From: Desulfobulbaceae bacterium
GTDB lineage: Bacteria; Desulfobacterota; Desulfobulbia; Desulfobulbales; SURF-16
Reading direction: 5' to 3'
Length of the DNA stretch: 64,000 nucleotides
Assembly: GCA_020444175.1 (NCBI GenBank)
Contig: JAHLLM010000007.1
Span: 62,001 to 126,000 of the forward strand
Part shown: positions 35,519 to 45,692 of the stretch, piece by piece
How positions within the stretch are numbered: the first letter of the stretch is position 1
Layout of the letters: each line of letters opens with the position of its first letter
The notes under the pieces: model-generated
Databases searched by the model: none
Told to the model about the DNA's origin: nothing
Seen by the model: only the letters and a program-made list of their open reading frames with translations
Program-made: the position numbers and the translations under genes

Positions 35519-36301
35519 CTATACAAGTTCAGAAACAAATCCGGGCAACCTGTTAAAATAGCGCCCCACCTGCTCAGGATGATGTGCATCAGCCCCGGCA
35601 ACCAGGCGTACTCCTTTTTCGAGAGCTTCTTTTACAATGACTTTTTCCGGATACGGTTCATCCCGGTGAACATACCCACTGGTGTTGATTTCAAGGGCAA
35701 TATTTTTATCAGCCATTTTTTGCAGGATAGACGTTATTAGCATTCGGTCTTCAGCGGAAAAGGTGATACCCGGATAATGACGCAGAACCGCATCAAGGTG
35801 ACATAATACATCCACAGGCAGACAATCCATCGCGCCAAGCAATCCACTGAAATATGCCGTAACCACCTTCCTTATTCCGATTTGTGCCATCAAGTCGAGA
35901 TTGCTCTGCCGGCGGCTCACCATGTTAACATGATCTTCCGTGGTTTTCAGATAATGAAAGGAAAGGGCTACCCGATGCCATTGATACTGTTTTAGAAATT
36001 CACGCGTTTCGTCAATTCGCTCAGGATTAAGCCCCACCTCAACCCCTGCTTTGACCTCGATTTCATCCTGATACTTTGCCCGCAGTCGGGCAGCTTCATT
36101 ATGATAATAGGAAAAATCGTCTGCGGAAAGCCAGGTTCTTTCAAAATAAGAAATTCCTGTTTCAAAATGCTCAAGAAAAATGATCCTGCGCAGCTTTTTA
36201 TTCATTGCCGCAACAACGTAATCCTCCATTTCTCCGGTGGCATGCTTGCAGAGGCGGCTATGGACATGACCGTCACAGGTTATATCAATGATGGAAGACA
36301 T
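35519..36301 (-). CDS. PHP-domain histidinol-phosphatase-like protein
   Basis: 260-aa PHP-family metal hydrolase. Metal-binding motifs run in order: DGHVHSRLCKHATG near the N-terminus, FLEHFE, VEVGLNPE, VALSFHYLK, CHLDAVLRH and VAGADAHHPEQVG. This matches the HisK-type histidinol phosphatases of histidine synthesis, but no his genes are near. It could act on other phosphate esters. It lies 18 bases downstream of ftsK on the same strand. Confidence 0.85.
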   Translation of the reverse strand: MSSIIDITCDGHVHSRLCKHATGEMEDYVVAAMNKKLRRIIFLEHFETGISYFERTWLSADDFSYYHNEAARLRAKYQDEIEVKAGVEVGLNPERIDETREFLKQYQWHRVALSFHYLKTTEDHVNMVSRRQSNLDLMAQIGIRKVVTAYFSGLLGAMDCLPVDVLCHLDAVLRHYPGITFSAEDRMLITSILQKMADKNIALEINTSGYVHRDEPYPEKVIVKEALEKGVRLVAGADAHHPEQVGRYFNRLPGFVSELV

Positions 36302-36319
36302 CGTAATTACTCTTAAGGG

Positions 36320-38464
36320 CTAATAATCTTTTCTAACCAGAACTTCTCTCGGTTTGGCCCCGTCTGCCGGTCCGATAATGCCCTCTTTCTCCATGGTTTC
36401 AATCATGCGCGCCGCCCTGTTGTAGCCAACACGCAACCTCCTCTGCACCATGGATATCGAAGCCTGACCGGATTCACAGACAATGGCCACAGCCTCGTCA
36501 TATTTTTCATCATACTCTTCATCAGAGCCGCTTGCAGTGCTTTCCTCATCTTTTTCCACACTCTCAATAACTGACTCATCGTAGCGGGCGCTTCCCTGTT
36601 CTTTAAGAAACTGGACAATACGCTCTGACTCCTGCTCAGATATATATGCTCCATGGATACGCTGCAATCTGGCAGTGCCGGGCGGCAGAAAAAGCATATC
36701 ACCGGCACCGAGGAGATGTTCAGCACCACTTGTATCAAGAATTGTCCTGGAATCAATCTTTGAGGAAACCTTGAATGACATTCTGGTAGGGAAATTTGCT
36801 TTGATCAGGCCGGTTAGGACATCAACGGATGGTCGCTGGGTGGCAAGAATAAGATGCATGCCGGCCGCGCGAGCCATCTGAGCCAGTCGGGCCACGGCAT
36901 TTTCCACTTCATTGGAGGAAACCATCATAAGATCGGCAAGCTCATCTATGATAATAACAATATAGGGTAGTTTTTCATCCGCTGCTTCATTGTAGCTTGT
37001 GAAACTTTTGACCCTCAGTTCCTCCATAAGGGCGTAACGCCGCTCCATCTCCCTCACCGCCCATTGCAGAGCCCGGCTGGCCATTTTAGGATCAACGACA
37101 ACCGGATGAAGAAGATGGGGGATAGCCTCATAGGTGGAGAGTTCGATTCTTTTCGGGTCCACCATTAGAAGACGAACCTCATCAGGTGTTGCCTTCATTA
37201 AAATGCTGCAGATAATGCCATTGATAGCAACACTCTTTCCGGCCCCTGTGGCACCGGCTATAAGGAGATGGGGCATCCGGGCAAGATCGGCACAAACAGG
37301 GTGCCCGACAACATCCATACCCAGGCCGATTGTCAGCCTTGATTTGGCTTTTTTGAAACCCTCTGTTCCAAGAATTTCTCGGATAAAAACAGTTTTCCGT
37401 TTTGGATTCGGTATTTCTATGCCCAGAGCGGCTTTTCCAGGTATTGAACCGATAATTCGTACACTTTCCGCCTGCAGGCCAAGGGCCAGATCATCTGCCA
37501 GGGAAACAATTTTATTTATCTTCACCCCGGGAGCAGGGGCATATTCATAAGTTGTGATAACAGGGCCCGGAGAAATACCAGTGACTTTGCCCTGGACACC
37601 GAAATCAACCAGTTTTTCTTCGAGTTTTCTACTGACTTCCAGATAAAGATCTCTGTCAATGCTGAGTTCTTCATCATCGGGCTTATCAAGCAGTGAAATT
37701 CCGGGTAATTGATAATTACCGCCTGAAACGGGAAGAGGCTGGAAATCTTCGCTCTCAAGGTCAATTTTCAAACGAACCGGCTCATTCAGACGTGGCAGGG
37801 TCTGGGCAACATCGCCTTCAGCCCCGGAAGAAGAGGGTGTTTTTTTCTCGGCAACAGATGTTTGCCCGTTTTTTACGCCACTTTTCTTTTTTCTCTCCTG
37901 GTATTTCTTGCCAAGCTGACTGCAGGTTTTCAAGACTGTTTTCCCAGTGAAAAAAGGAGAAAAACGAACAGCTGCCATGAGAGAAAGGAGAAAAAGAGTG
38001 AGAAAGAAAAGAACAGCACCAGGACCTCCAAAATAATTACTGGTAAATCCAAAAAGCAGTTTTCCCAGATAACCCGACAAAAGGAACTGACGTTCGGAAA
38101 ATGGCAAGGAGTGCCATCCTGTTGCTCCGAGAAGCGCTGAGCTTGCCATGAGTATACCTGTGCAGCCGAAAACGACCAAAGGCAGACGGGGAAAGGAAAA
38201 TTGAGCAAAAAAAACAGATGTTCCAAAAAAGAAACAAAGAAGAGGCAGCCAGTAAGAGCTGAGTCCCAGAAAACTCATAAGCATTGCCGCTAGAAAATTG
38301 CCAACAGCGCCACCCCAGTTTGACCCGCCGCCTGGAGCGGAAGAATCAATCGGGGGCGTAAAACTTATAAGGCAGAGGAGCAGGAAGATACCCAGGACAA
38401 TGGCTATAATCCCTATAACTTCCTGATTTCTGGTTGGATGGAAAGTTTGTTTCTTGGTAGCCAT
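36320..38464 (-). CDS. ftsK: DNA translocase FtsK/SpoIIIE
   Basis: 714-aa septal DNA pump that moves the chromosome termini during division. Four transmembrane helices occupy residues 20-170, followed by a short linker with basic and acidic runs. The alpha/beta/gamma motor follows: MPHLLIAGATGAGKSVAING (Walker A), LPYIVIIIDELADLMM (Walker B), and the winged-helix gamma domain at the end (SISMVQRRLRVGYNRAARMIE). It is shorter than E. coli FtsK because the linker is short, as in many non-gammaproteobacteria. It sits between nusB and the PHP gene. Confidence 0.96.
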   Translation of the reverse strand: MATKKQTFHPTRNQEVIGIIAIVLGIFLLLCLISFTPPIDSSAPGGGSNWGGAVGNFLAAMLMSFLGLSSYWLPLLCFFFGTSVFFAQFSFPRLPLVVFGCTGILMASSALLGATGWHSLPFSERQFLLSGYLGKLLFGFTSNYFGGPGAVLFFLTLFLLSLMAAVRFSPFFTGKTVLKTCSQLGKKYQERKKKSGVKNGQTSVAEKKTPSSSGAEGDVAQTLPRLNEPVRLKIDLESEDFQPLPVSGGNYQLPGISLLDKPDDEELSIDRDLYLEVSRKLEEKLVDFGVQGKVTGISPGPVITTYEYAPAPGVKINKIVSLADDLALGLQAESVRIIGSIPGKAALGIEIPNPKRKTVFIREILGTEGFKKAKSRLTIGLGMDVVGHPVCADLARMPHLLIAGATGAGKSVAINGIICSILMKATPDEVRLLMVDPKRIELSTYEAIPHLLHPVVVDPKMASRALQWAVREMERRYALMEELRVKSFTSYNEAADEKLPYIVIIIDELADLMMVSSNEVENAVARLAQMARAAGMHLILATQRPSVDVLTGLIKANFPTRMSFKVSSKIDSRTILDTSGAEHLLGAGDMLFLPPGTARLQRIHGAYISEQESERIVQFLKEQGSARYDESVIESVEKDEESTASGSDEEYDEKYDEAVAIVCESGQASISMVQRRLRVGYNRAARMIETMEKEGIIGPADGAKPREVLVRKDY

Positions 38465-38507
38465 GTATCAGGATGAAACCCAAAAAAAACGAAGAAGAAT
38501 TGTATCC

Positions 38508-38936
38508 TTAATTGGACTCTACAGTTACTTTTTCATTTCTGACACGACGACAGATTGAGTCCAGAATACCGTTTATGAATGACGCTGCATCGTCGGTGCT
38601 GAAACGCTTTGCAATCTCAATGACCTCATTCAGGACGACAGATACCGGAATATCCTGCTTATGCACAAGTTCAAAGGCCGCGATACGCAAAAGATTCCTG
38701 TCAATGACAGCCATACGGCTGAGTCGCCAGTTCTTTGCATGATCTTCTATCAGACTGTTAATTGAGTCCCAGTTGGCCTGGATACCCGACACAAGTTCCT
38801 TAGCATAAGGAGCTGCCTTTTTACTCACCTCAAAATGCTCACGCATACTGTCAATGTCAAGGGCGTCTTCTCCGCGCTGATCGACCTGATAAAGGTATTG
38901 CAGGGCGAGCTCCCTGGATTTACGACGGACACTCAT
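38508..38936 (-). CDS. nusB: Transcription antitermination factor NusB
   Basis: 142-aa all-helical RNA-binding protein that joins NusE on boxA in rRNA antitermination. Family marks are the opening RKSRELALQYLYQVDQRGE, the central NWRLSRMAVIDRNLLRIAAFEL and the closing STDDAASFINGILDSI. Its ATG overlaps the ribH stop by one base (TGATG), the standard ribH-nusB arrangement, so the two are translationally coupled. Confidence 0.95.
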   Translation of the reverse strand: MSVRRKSRELALQYLYQVDQRGEDALDIDSMREHFEVSKKAAPYAKELVSGIQANWDSINSLIEDHAKNWRLSRMAVIDRNLLRIAAFELVHKQDIPVSVVLNEVIEIAKRFSTDDAASFINGILDSICRRVRNEKVTVESN

Positions 38937-39400
38937 CAGAATTGCGACAAAAGGTTTACCATCTCAATGGCAGCTACGGCACATTCAGAACCTTTATTTC
39001 CGGCTTTTGAGCCGGCCCTTTCAATAGCCTGCTCAATTGTGTCAGTTGTCAGAACACCAAAAATAATCGGCACCCCGCTCTCCATCATAGCCTGTGCTAT
39101 TCCCTTTGCCGCTTCATTGGCAACAAAATCGAAATGAGGGGTAGCGCCACGAATGACGGCACCAAGGCAGATAACAGCATCATAGCGCCCGCTTTTTGCC
39201 ATTTTCTGGGCAATAAGGGGAATTTCATACGCACCGGGAACGCGGGCCACATCAATGTCATCGTCAGAGGCACCTGAACGAATCAGTGTATCAAGCGCAC
39301 CTTCAAGCAGGCGTTCTGCTATGAATGAATTAAAACGGGCAAGGATAATACCGATTTTTTTTCCTTCCGCCTGTAAATTTCCTTCAAAAAATTGTGCCAT
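38936..39400 (-). CDS. ribH: 6,7-dimethyl-8-ribityllumazine synthase
   Basis: 154 aa from the ATG at 39400 ([17 protein letters not shown] upstream), better than the longer tracked start. It condenses the pyrimidine intermediate with the butanone phosphate made by RibBA. Conserved blocks are [47 protein letters not shown] with the catalytic His, and [18 protein letters not shown]. It is the penultimate gene of the riboflavin run. Confidence 0.95.
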   Translation of the reverse strand: MAQFFEGNLQAEGKKIGIILARFNSFIAERLLEGALDTLIRSGASDDDIDVARVPGAYEIPLIAQKMAKSGRYDAVICLGAVIRGATPHFDFVANEAAKGIAQAMMESGVPIIFGVLTTDTIEQAIERAGSKAGNKGSECAVAAIEMVNLLSQF

Positions 39401-39477
39401 TTCGTCTACTCCATTCAAACTCTTATTGTGTGAACGTATCAGCGGCCCCTGACCCAAAGGAGCCTGCCGACCTGTTG

Positions 39478-40698
39478 CTATTTGGATTCAGATTCGCTTA
39501 ATTCAAGCATATGTCCCATTTTGTCTTTCTTGCACTGCAGGTATCCAAGATTTTCAGGCACGGGGTTTGTCTCTATCCTTACGCGGTCAACAACCTGGAG
39601 ACCATATCCTTCGAGCCCGACTATCTTTTTGGGGTTATTGGTCATCAGTTTCATCTTTCTGACCCCAAGGTCACGCAGAATCTGCGCTCCTATGCCATAA
39701 TCACGCAGGTCGGCTTTGAATCCAAGCTCAATATTCGCCTCAACCGTATCCATGCCTTTATCCTGCAGAGCATAGGCTCTGAGCTTGTTGGCAAGTCCGA
39801 TGCCACGTCCTTCCTGGTGCATATAAAGGATAACGCCGGCCCCCTCTTTGTCTACCATGCGCATTGCAGACTGTAACTGGGCACCGCAATCACAGCGCAT
39901 GGAACCAAAAACATCGCCGGTGAGACATTCCGAATGAACGCGAACCAGCACCTCCTTGTCCGGATCAATCTCTCCCTTGACCAGGGCAACATGTTCGAAA
40001 TCATCGACATCATTGGTGTAGGCAACGGCCTTGAATTCTCCTCCATAGCGAGTCGGCATTTTCGTTTCCGCAGCACGGTGGACCAGATTGTCCTTCTGCA
40101 TCCGGTAGGCAATGAGATCCTCGATGGTAACGATTTTCATATTATGTTTCTTGGAAAACTCTTCAAGATCGGGCATGCGGGCCATGGTTCCGTCATCTTT
40201 CATTATTTCACAAATGACACCTGCCGGGGTAAGTCCTGCCAGACGGGCCAGATCCATCGATCCTTCTGTTTGACCGGTACGAACAAGAACCCCACCTCGA
40301 CGGGCACGTAAAGGGAAAATATGTCCGGGGCTTACCAGATCTTCCGGTTTTACATCAGGTGCTACCGCAGCCTGAATGGTACGCGCCCTGTCCGCCGCAG
40401 AAATACCGGTGGTTACTCCACGCCGTGCTTCAATGCTGACGGTAAAAGCAGTCTCAAAAGGAGATTTATTGTCCTGCACCATCATTGGCAGGTTCAATTT
40501 TTCCAGGTGATCCGGTGTCAAAGTCAGACAAATCAACCCACGTCCATGGGTTGCCATGAAATTTATCGCTTCAGGGGTAGCCAACTGCGCAGCCATGCAC
40601 AGATCGCCCTCATTTTCCCTGTCTTCATCATCAACGAGAATAACCATTTTTCCGTCTCTGATGTCCTTAAGAGCCTCTTCAATCTTACTTACAGGCAT
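39478..40698 (-). CDS. ribBA: Bifunctional DHBP synthase/GTP cyclohydrolase II
   Basis: 406 aa from the ATG at 40698 (MPVSKIEEA), chosen because GGTGAGG lies just upstream; the tracked GTG is inside that site. Residues 1-200 are DHBP synthase ([40 protein letters not shown]). Residues 205-400 are GTP cyclohydrolase II, with zinc ligands in [20 protein letters not shown] and the catalytic [22 protein letters not shown]. It supplies both branches of riboflavin synthesis. No FMN riboswitch is seen upstream. Confidence 0.96.
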   Translation of the reverse strand: MPVSKIEEALKDIRDGKMVILVDDEDRENEGDLCMAAQLATPEAINFMATHGRGLICLTLTPDHLEKLNLPMMVQDNKSPFETAFTVSIEARRGVTTGISAADRARTIQAAVAPDVKPEDLVSPGHIFPLRARRGGVLVRTGQTEGSMDLARLAGLTPAGVICEIMKDDGTMARMPDLEEFSKKHNMKIVTIEDLIAYRMQKDNLVHRAAETKMPTRYGGEFKAVAYTNDVDDFEHVALVKGEIDPDKEVLVRVHSECLTGDVFGSMRCDCGAQLQSAMRMVDKEGAGVILYMHQEGRGIGLANKLRAYALQDKGMDTVEANIELGFKADLRDYGIGAQILRDLGVRKMKLMTNNPKKIVGLEGYGLQVVDRVRIETNPVPENLGYLQCKKDKMGHMLELSESESK

Positions 40699-40765
40699 TT
40701 TCCTCACCTACTCCGGCAGAACCGGATATTAATATTAATAAATTTGATATGTTTCGTTCGTTTCG

Positions 40766-40822
40766 CAGGCCGCCATACCCATGGCGACTCTTGATTGTCG
40801 GGAACAGTTTCCCAACCTGCAT
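40766..40822. repeat. Palindromic element between ribBA and ribE
   Basis: GCAGGCCGCCATACCCATGG... ending CCCAACCTGC. It shares the CGCCATACCCATGGCG core and flanks with the element at 27811-27893. It sits in the 159-base gap inside the riboflavin operon and could affect downstream expression. Confidence 0.6.
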
Positions 40823-40857
40823 GCTCCAAAAAATCAGAATGCAGAAATACAAACAGA

Positions 40858-41517
40858 TTATTTCAGAAACCCATGCTCTGCCAAGAAAGCCGGATTTATC
40901 TTTGATTCCGACGAAACGGGTTCATGATCTTTAGAGAGCAGTAATTTTTCAACATACTTGCCGATGAGATCAACTTCAATATTTACCGTGTCACCCTGTT
41001 TTAAAGGTCCAAGCGTTGTCACCATCAGAGTATGGGGAATGATCGATACAGAAAATGAACGTTCATCGCAATGGTTCACTGTGAGGCTGATACCATTTAT
41101 TGTGATGGATCCCTTTTCAATGATGTAACGTCCCAGTCCCGTGGGCACGGAAAATGTGAACCGAACAAAATCGCCTTCAGGCTTTCTCTCAAGGACTTTC
41201 GATGTTGCATCTATATGACCGCTGACAATATGCCCGCCAAGTCTGTCACTCAACCGCAAGGCCCTTTCCAGGTTCATCTTCATGCCGACAGCAAGTTTGC
41301 CGAGATTTGTACGGGACAGACTTTCAGGAGAGACATCAACTTCAAAGCGTCTACCGGATATATTTTTGGCAGTCAGACAGACGCCGTTACAGGCTATGGA
41401 TTCACCTTCTTCAGGGTCGGAAAGCTCAAAATCAGCTTCAACAGCGAACACCATTCCTCCCCCTGAAGGCCTGACAGCAAGTAATGTTCCCTGTCCCTGG
41501 ATTAATCCTGTAAACAT
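40858..41517 (-). CDS. ribE: Riboflavin synthase, alpha chain
   Basis: 219-aa two-repeat beta-barrel enzyme that dismutates two lumazines to riboflavin. Repeat 1 opens MFTGLIQGQGTL with GESIACNGVCLTAKNISG; repeat 2 has GGHIVSGHIDATSKV and GSITINGISLTVNHCDE. The spacing of the repeats is normal, and the C-terminal 20 residues are an unconserved tail. It is encoded between ribD and ribBA. Confidence 0.96.
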   Translation of the reverse strand: MFTGLIQGQGTLLAVRPSGGGMVFAVEADFELSDPEEGESIACNGVCLTAKNISGRRFEVDVSPESLSRTNLGKLAVGMKMNLERALRLSDRLGGHIVSGHIDATSKVLERKPEGDFVRFTFSVPTGLGRYIIEKGSITINGISLTVNHCDERSFSVSIIPHTLMVTTLGPLKQGDTVNIEVDLIGKYVEKLLLSKDHEPVSSESKINPAFLAEHGFLK

Positions 41518-41543
41518 TTTTTTCGTATCCGTATGTAACTAAC

Positions 41544-42650
41544 TTAAGTAACAGAAAAAATTCCTTCTATCATTACATCATCACCAAAACGCCTGGTTCG
41601 CCTGGTCACAAGCCGTCTACTCTCCTTGACCCTTTGTACAGCAAGCTCGTCAACGACTGCCACAGCATCACTTCCCAAAAACAGAGGTGCCAGAAAAAGA
41701 GTAACCTGATCAACAAGTCCTGCTCTCATGAAAGCCCCGTGTATGCGTCCTCCGCCTTCTACAAGCAGGGAATTGATTTGGGATTTTCCCAGAAACCGTA
41801 ATACCTCTTTTAGATTCACGCCACCCGCATCCTGATTTTTTATCGGAATGACCCGTGCTCCGGCGTTTTCAAGCCGTATTTTTTTTTTGTTATCAACATT
41901 CTTTGAACAAAAAATCCATGTTTGGGCTTCAGATTGCTGACAAAGCATTTTTGCTGCAGGATCAAGGCGGAGATTGCTGTCCAGGACAACACGTAAAGGA
42001 TCATGCCCTTTTCTTCCCTTTAATCGAGTGGTCAGAGACGGGTCATCGTTCATTGCAGTAGCAACGCCAACCAGAATTGCATCAACCCTGTTTCGGATGC
42101 GATGCACCTCGGCACGGGAAGCCTCATTTGTAATCCAGCTGCATTCACCGCTTGCCGCGGCTATTCGGCCATCAAGACTGCACCCGGCCTTCATGATGAC
42201 CCAAGGCAGGCCGGTTGTAATATGCTTTATAAAAGGATAATTAATCTCCCGGCACTCCTGTTCCAAAACATGAGACTTGACTTCAATCCCCTGCTCAACG
42301 AGGTAATCGCATCCCTTTCCAGCCACCAACGGATTCGGATCAATCATGCCGACAACAACTCGTTTTATGCCGCTGGCAACAATTGCCCTGGTACACGGAG
42401 GAGTGCGGCCTGTATGATTACAGGGCTCCAGAGTTACATAAATTGTTGCGTTCTCTGCCTGCTTTCCGGCAGCACGCAAGGCATGGATTTCTGCATGGGG
42501 AGTACCGGCTTTTTTATGGTAGCCTCTGGAAACGAGCTTTCCGTTTTTGACAACAACTGCCCCGACGCATGGATTAGGTGAAGTGCGGCCAATCCCCTTA
42601 CGGGCTTCGCGTAAGGCGATTTTCATAAAATGACTATCAGGATCTATCAC
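41544..42650 (-). CDS. ribD: Riboflavin deaminase/reductase RibD
   Basis: 368-aa bifunctional enzyme. The N-terminal deaminase (1-145) carries zinc motifs [11 protein letters not shown] and [12 protein letters not shown]. The C-terminal reductase (150-365) shows [23 protein letters not shown] and [14 protein letters not shown]. The GTG start at 42650 overlaps the end of nrdR by 14 bases and retains the helix before [11 protein letters not shown]; an ATG eight codons in is the alternative start. Confidence 0.95.
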   Translation of the reverse strand: MIDPDSHFMKIALREARKGIGRTSPNPCVGAVVVKNGKLVSRGYHKKAGTPHAEIHALRAAGKQAENATIYVTLEPCNHTGRTPPCTRAIVASGIKRVVVGMIDPNPLVAGKGCDYLVEQGIEVKSHVLEQECREINYPFIKHITTGLPWVIMKAGCSLDGRIAAASGECSWITNEASRAEVHRIRNRVDAILVGVATAMNDDPSLTTRLKGRKGHDPLRVVLDSNLRLDPAAKMLCQQSEAQTWIFCSKNVDNKKKIRLENAGARVIPIKNQDAGGVNLKEVLRFLGKSQINSLLVEGGGRIHGAFMRAGLVDQVTLFLAPLFLGSDAVAVVDELAVQRVKESRRLVTRRTRRFGDDVMIEGIFSVT

Positions 42651-43116
42651 TCTGTTGATCTTCCTTATTGCTGAGCAAGCCCTTCAACTCCTCCATGAAT
42701 TCACTTAAATCTTTAAACTGACGATACACGGAGGCAAACCGAACATAGGCCACCTCATCAATTTTCCGCAAAGCGTCCATCACACGCGCACCCACAAGAC
42801 GTATGGGGATCTCTCTTTCTCCCATATCCTGTAATTCTCTTTCAAGACTATCAACAAACTCCTCAATCTGAGACATGCTTACCGGTCTTTTTTCGCAGGC
42901 TTTTTTCAAACCGGAAACGACTTTTGAGCGGTCCCAGGCTTCACGCCGGTCATCCTTTTTGATGAGCATGGGCATGGTTACTTCCAGGCGCTCGTAAGTT
43001 GTGAAACGTCTACTGCACGACTCACATAAACGGCGGCGGCGGGTTATGGTGTAATCTTTATTAAGACGTGAATCGACAACCTTATTGTCAAGGTGACCGC
43101 AGTAGGGACATTTCAT
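42637..43116 (-). CDS. nrdR: Transcriptional repressor NrdR
   Basis: 159-aa zinc-ribbon/ATP-cone regulator of ribonucleotide reductase genes. It senses dATP/ATP. The zinc ribbon is [28 protein letters not shown] and the ATP cone begins [23 protein letters not shown]. Length is typical. It sits upstream of ribD, a gene order common in proteobacteria. No NrdR box was searched for. Confidence 0.96.
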   Translation of the reverse strand: MKCPYCGHLDNKVVDSRLNKDYTITRRRRLCESCSRRFTTYERLEVTMPMLIKKDDRREAWDRSKVVSGLKKACEKRPVSMSQIEEFVDSLERELQDMGEREIPIRLVGARVMDALRKIDEVAYVRFASVYRQFKDLSEFMEELKGLLSNKEDQQSDRS

Positions 43117-43280
43117 CGTGTTTCCTGAACCTTCTTCATGGATTTCAGTAATCGATTACTATATTCAGTTTTTTCAACTGCCTGCCCATAGGGCAGAAAT
43201 ACATGCATATTCAGTTACTCTTTCAGCAAAAAAAGGTATTTACCCTGAAAAGTTCGAGATCCACTTCCTCAAAAGCGGGG

Positions 43281-43760
43281 TTAATTCTTATGCATATCGC
43301 CCTTTTCATCCATCTGAATAAGGGGAATACCGGCTTCAGCCAGCATGGACGAGGCCAGGAAATCAGGATACCCGTCCTTATAGTAAATCTCCTTAACCCG
43401 GGCATTTATAAGCATCTTACTGCATATTGCACATGGCATATTGGTGCAGTAAACAATTGCATTTTCAACTGTCACGCCATGCAGTGCAGCCTGTATGATG
43501 GCATTTTGTTCGGCATGAAGTCCCCGGCACAGTTCGTGCCGCTCTCCGGAAGGAATATTCTGCTGTTCGCGCAGGCAACCAACTTCAAGACAATGCTTGA
43601 CCTTCGTGGGAGCGCCGTTATATCCGGTGGCAATAATACGTTTATCTCGAACAAGAATTGCCCCGACCTTGCGGCGGGTACAGGTTGATCGCTGGGCAAC
43701 CAGTTCCGTGATCGAAAGGAAATATTGAGACCAGGACGGCCGATCTTCCGGCTTAGTCAT
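43281..43760 (-). CDS. Deoxycytidylate deaminase (dCMP deaminase/ComEB family)
   Basis: 159 aa from the ATG at 43760 ([10 protein letters not shown]), which overlaps the glyA stop by eight bases; the tracked start lies within glyA. Zinc-dependent deaminase motifs are [13 protein letters not shown] (catalytic Glu) and [15 protein letters not shown]. An N-terminal [23 protein letters not shown] is typical of dCMP deaminases. It provides dUMP for thymidylate synthesis and couples well with GlyA, which makes the methylene-tetrahydrofolate needed for that step. Confidence 0.93.
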   Translation of the reverse strand: MTKPEDRPSWSQYFLSITELVAQRSTCTRRKVGAILVRDKRIIATGYNGAPTKVKHCLEVGCLREQQNIPSGERHELCRGLHAEQNAIIQAALHGVTVENAIVYCTNMPCAICSKMLINARVKEIYYKDGYPDFLASSMLAEAGIPLIQMDEKGDMHKN

Positions 43761-45006
43761 CTTCGCGCTCAAACTCTGGATAGAGCGGGAATTCCTCACA
43801 CAACATGCGCACTTCAAGGCGAATTGCGGCAAGCTCTTCCTTGTTTTCCCGATTGATTAAGGCCCTGTTTATCCAGTCGGCTATTTGAGCCATCTCCTTT
43901 TCCTTCAGTCCGCGAGTGGTCACAGCAGGAGTACCGATTCTGATGCCTCCGGTAACAAAGCGGCTCTGGGTGTCAAAAGGAATGGCATTTTTATTAACCG
44001 TCAGACCTGCATCCTCAAGCACCTCTTCAGCAAGCTTTCCTGTAACATCCTTGTTATTTAAGTCAACCAGGAGCAAATGATTGTCTGTTCCACCGGAAAC
44101 AAGATTAAAGCCGAAATTTTGCAGATTTCCGGCCAATGCCTGTGCATTTTTTACGACCTGGGCCTGGTATTTCTTGTACTCATCTGTCATTGCCTCTTTA
44201 AAGCTCACGGCTTTGGCAGCAATGACATGAACAAGAGGGCCGCCCTGAATACCGGGGAAAATCTTGCTGTTTAATTTTTTGCCGAATTCCTCTTTGGCCA
44301 AAATAAGACCACCACGGGGACCACGCATGGTTTTATGTGTCGTAGTCGTGACAAAATGAGCGTATGGAACAGGTGAAGGATGGACGCCGGCAGCTACCAG
44401 ACCGGCAATATGGGCCATATCCACCATGAAAAGAGCGTCAATTTTATCTGCTATTTTCCGAAAGCCTTCAAAATCGATGACCCGCGGATAGGCACTGGCT
44501 CCAGCCACAATCATTTTCGGTTTTTCAGCCAAAGCAATGCGTTCCACTTCCTCCATATCTATCTGGCCGGTCTCTTTTTTAAGACCGTAAGAGGTAAACT
44601 GGAAAAGCTGACCGGAAAAATTTACAGTGCTGCCGTGGGTGAGATGGCCGCCATGGGCAAGATCCATCCCCAGAACCTTATCGCCAGGCTGCAGATTAGC
44701 AAAATAAACTGCCATATTTGCCTGGCTGCCTGAATGTGGCTGCACATTGGCATATTCAGCCTGAAAGAGTTCCTTTGCCCTGGAAATGGCTAAGGACTCT
44801 ATTTCATCGGCATACTCACAGCCGCCGTAATATCTCTTGTTCGGATACCCTTCCGCGTACTTATTTGTAAAGATGGAACCCTGTGCTTCGAGAACTGCCG
44901 GACTGACAATATTTTCAGAAGCAATAAGCTCGAGTTGATTTGTCTGGCGTTCAAGCTCATAGCGGATAGCCTGATACACTGCGGGATCCGATTGTTTTAG
45001 TGTCAT
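43753..45006 (-). CDS. glyA: Serine hydroxymethyltransferase
   Basis: 417 aa from the ATG at 45006 ([11 protein letters not shown]), preceded by AGAAGAA. A PLP enzyme that converts serine and tetrahydrofolate to glycine and methylene-THF. Family blocks include [34 protein letters not shown] and the PLP-lysine motif [14 protein letters not shown]. The C-terminus is complete. Its 250-base upstream region contains a striking hairpin system and a decayed repeat, so it may have its own regulation. Confidence 0.96.
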   Translation of the reverse strand: MTLKQSDPAVYQAIRYELERQTNQLELIASENIVSPAVLEAQGSIFTNKYAEGYPNKRYYGGCEYADEIESLAISRAKELFQAEYANVQPHSGSQANMAVYFANLQPGDKVLGMDLAHGGHLTHGSTVNFSGQLFQFTSYGLKKETGQIDMEEVERIALAEKPKMIVAGASAYPRVIDFEGFRKIADKIDALFMVDMAHIAGLVAAGVHPSPVPYAHFVTTTTHKTMRGPRGGLILAKEEFGKKLNSKIFPGIQGGPLVHVIAAKAVSFKEAMTDEYKKYQAQVVKNAQALAGNLQNFGFNLVSGGTDNHLLLVDLNNKDVTGKLAEEVLEDAGLTVNKNAIPFDTQSRFVTGGIRIGTPAVTTRGLKEKEMAQIADWINRALINRENKEELAAIRLEVRMLCEEFPLYPEFEREDD

Positions 45007-45051
45007 TTCTTCTATTCTGGCGTTGTTGGTTAATATCACGGGAGATTGACT

Positions 45052-45098
45052 GAAAATGCATTTTCTCCACCCACCGGTTCGGTGATGCAAGAAAATGC
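45052..45098 (-). promoter_or_regulatory. Structured leader with two competing hairpins upstream of glyA
   Basis: Arms GCATTTTCT (45058-45066) and AGAAAATGC (45090-45098) pair over nine bases, with an inner CACCG/CGGTG stem. The first arm can instead form the perfect palindrome GAAAATGCATTTTC (45052-45065). The two folds are mutually exclusive and lie about 50 bases upstream of the glyA start. I do not recognise a known riboswitch consensus (glycine, THF, ZTP or SAM). Confidence 0.45.
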
Positions 45099-45124
45099 CT
45101 TACTTGGGCCAACCTCTCTGGGTT

Positions 45125-45240
45125 GAGTTGATTTGCCCTGCAAACAGGGAAAACCTCAAGGCTACGTAAAAAATCAAGCTGCCCATCCGCCAAGGCAATA
45201 TGAACAACTAAACAGAGGTTACCTCAGCGGTTGAACGGAT
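45125..45240. repeat. Diverged copy of the 102-bp dispersed element
   Basis: On the minus strand TTGTTCATATTGCCTTGGCGGATGGG, then CAGCTTGATTTTTTACG, resembles the central and 3' part of the elements at 27368 and 30194. The ends are eroded. It lies in the glyA leader. Confidence 0.5.
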
Positions 45241-45266
45241 TTCTGCGAAACCTTCAAATCTCTTTT

Positions 45267-45689
45267 TTAAAACATCTGTATACGCTGCAAATGACGTCCT
45301 GCGGCAAAATCCGTGGTGACCCAGGTTCGGACAATCTCCTCGGCAAGTCCGGGACCTGTCACCCTGGCACCCAGGCACAGCACATTGGCATCATTATGTT
45401 CACGACTCATCCGGGAGGTAAAAATATCAGAGCATAATGCCGCCCGGATCTTCGGATTTCTGTTGGCGGCCATGGACATGCCTATTCCGGTTCCGCAAAC
45501 CAAAATCCCGCGATCACATTCGCCACTTGCAACGAGATCGCAGACAGATTGCGCATAGTGTGGATAATCTACTGACGACTCGGAATTCGTGCCCTGGTCG
45601 GACACCTCATGGCCCAACTCAGAAAGCAGAGCCAATATAAGTGGTTTCAGAGCAATTCCACCATGATCACACCCTATTGCAATTTTCAC
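45267..45689 (-). CDS. rpiB: Ribose-5-phosphate isomerase B
   Basis: 140-aa RpiB-type isomerase linking ribose and ribulose 5-phosphates. The motifs MKIAIGCDHGGIALK, the catalytic-Cys loop RGILVCGTGIGMSMAANR and the late MSREHNDANVLCLGAR are all present. It starts three bases after the fabF stop, and the glyA leader follows; fabF-rpiB-glyA order is common in this group. Confidence 0.95.
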   Translation of the reverse strand: MKIAIGCDHGGIALKPLILALLSELGHEVSDQGTNSESSVDYPHYAQSVCDLVASGECDRGILVCGTGIGMSMAANRNPKIRAALCSDIFTSRMSREHNDANVLCLGARVTGPGLAEEIVRTWVTTDFAAGRHLQRIQMF

Positions 45690-45692
45690 ATT

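Noticed and set aside
39401-41000. FMN riboswitch in the riboflavin operon
   Set aside because: I looked for the conserved RFN sequence upstream of ribBA, ribE and ribD. The gap element at 40766-40822 does not match it.
44957-45193. 78-aa ORF in the glyA leader ([17 protein letters not shown])
   Set aside because: It overlaps the hairpin region and the glyA start, has no ribosome site, and is explained better by RNA-structure constraints.
45007-45267. Glycine, THF, ZTP or SAM riboswitch upstream of glyA
   Set aside because: CACCGAA and GAGAGG pieces recall glycine riboswitches, but the order and the remaining core are missing.
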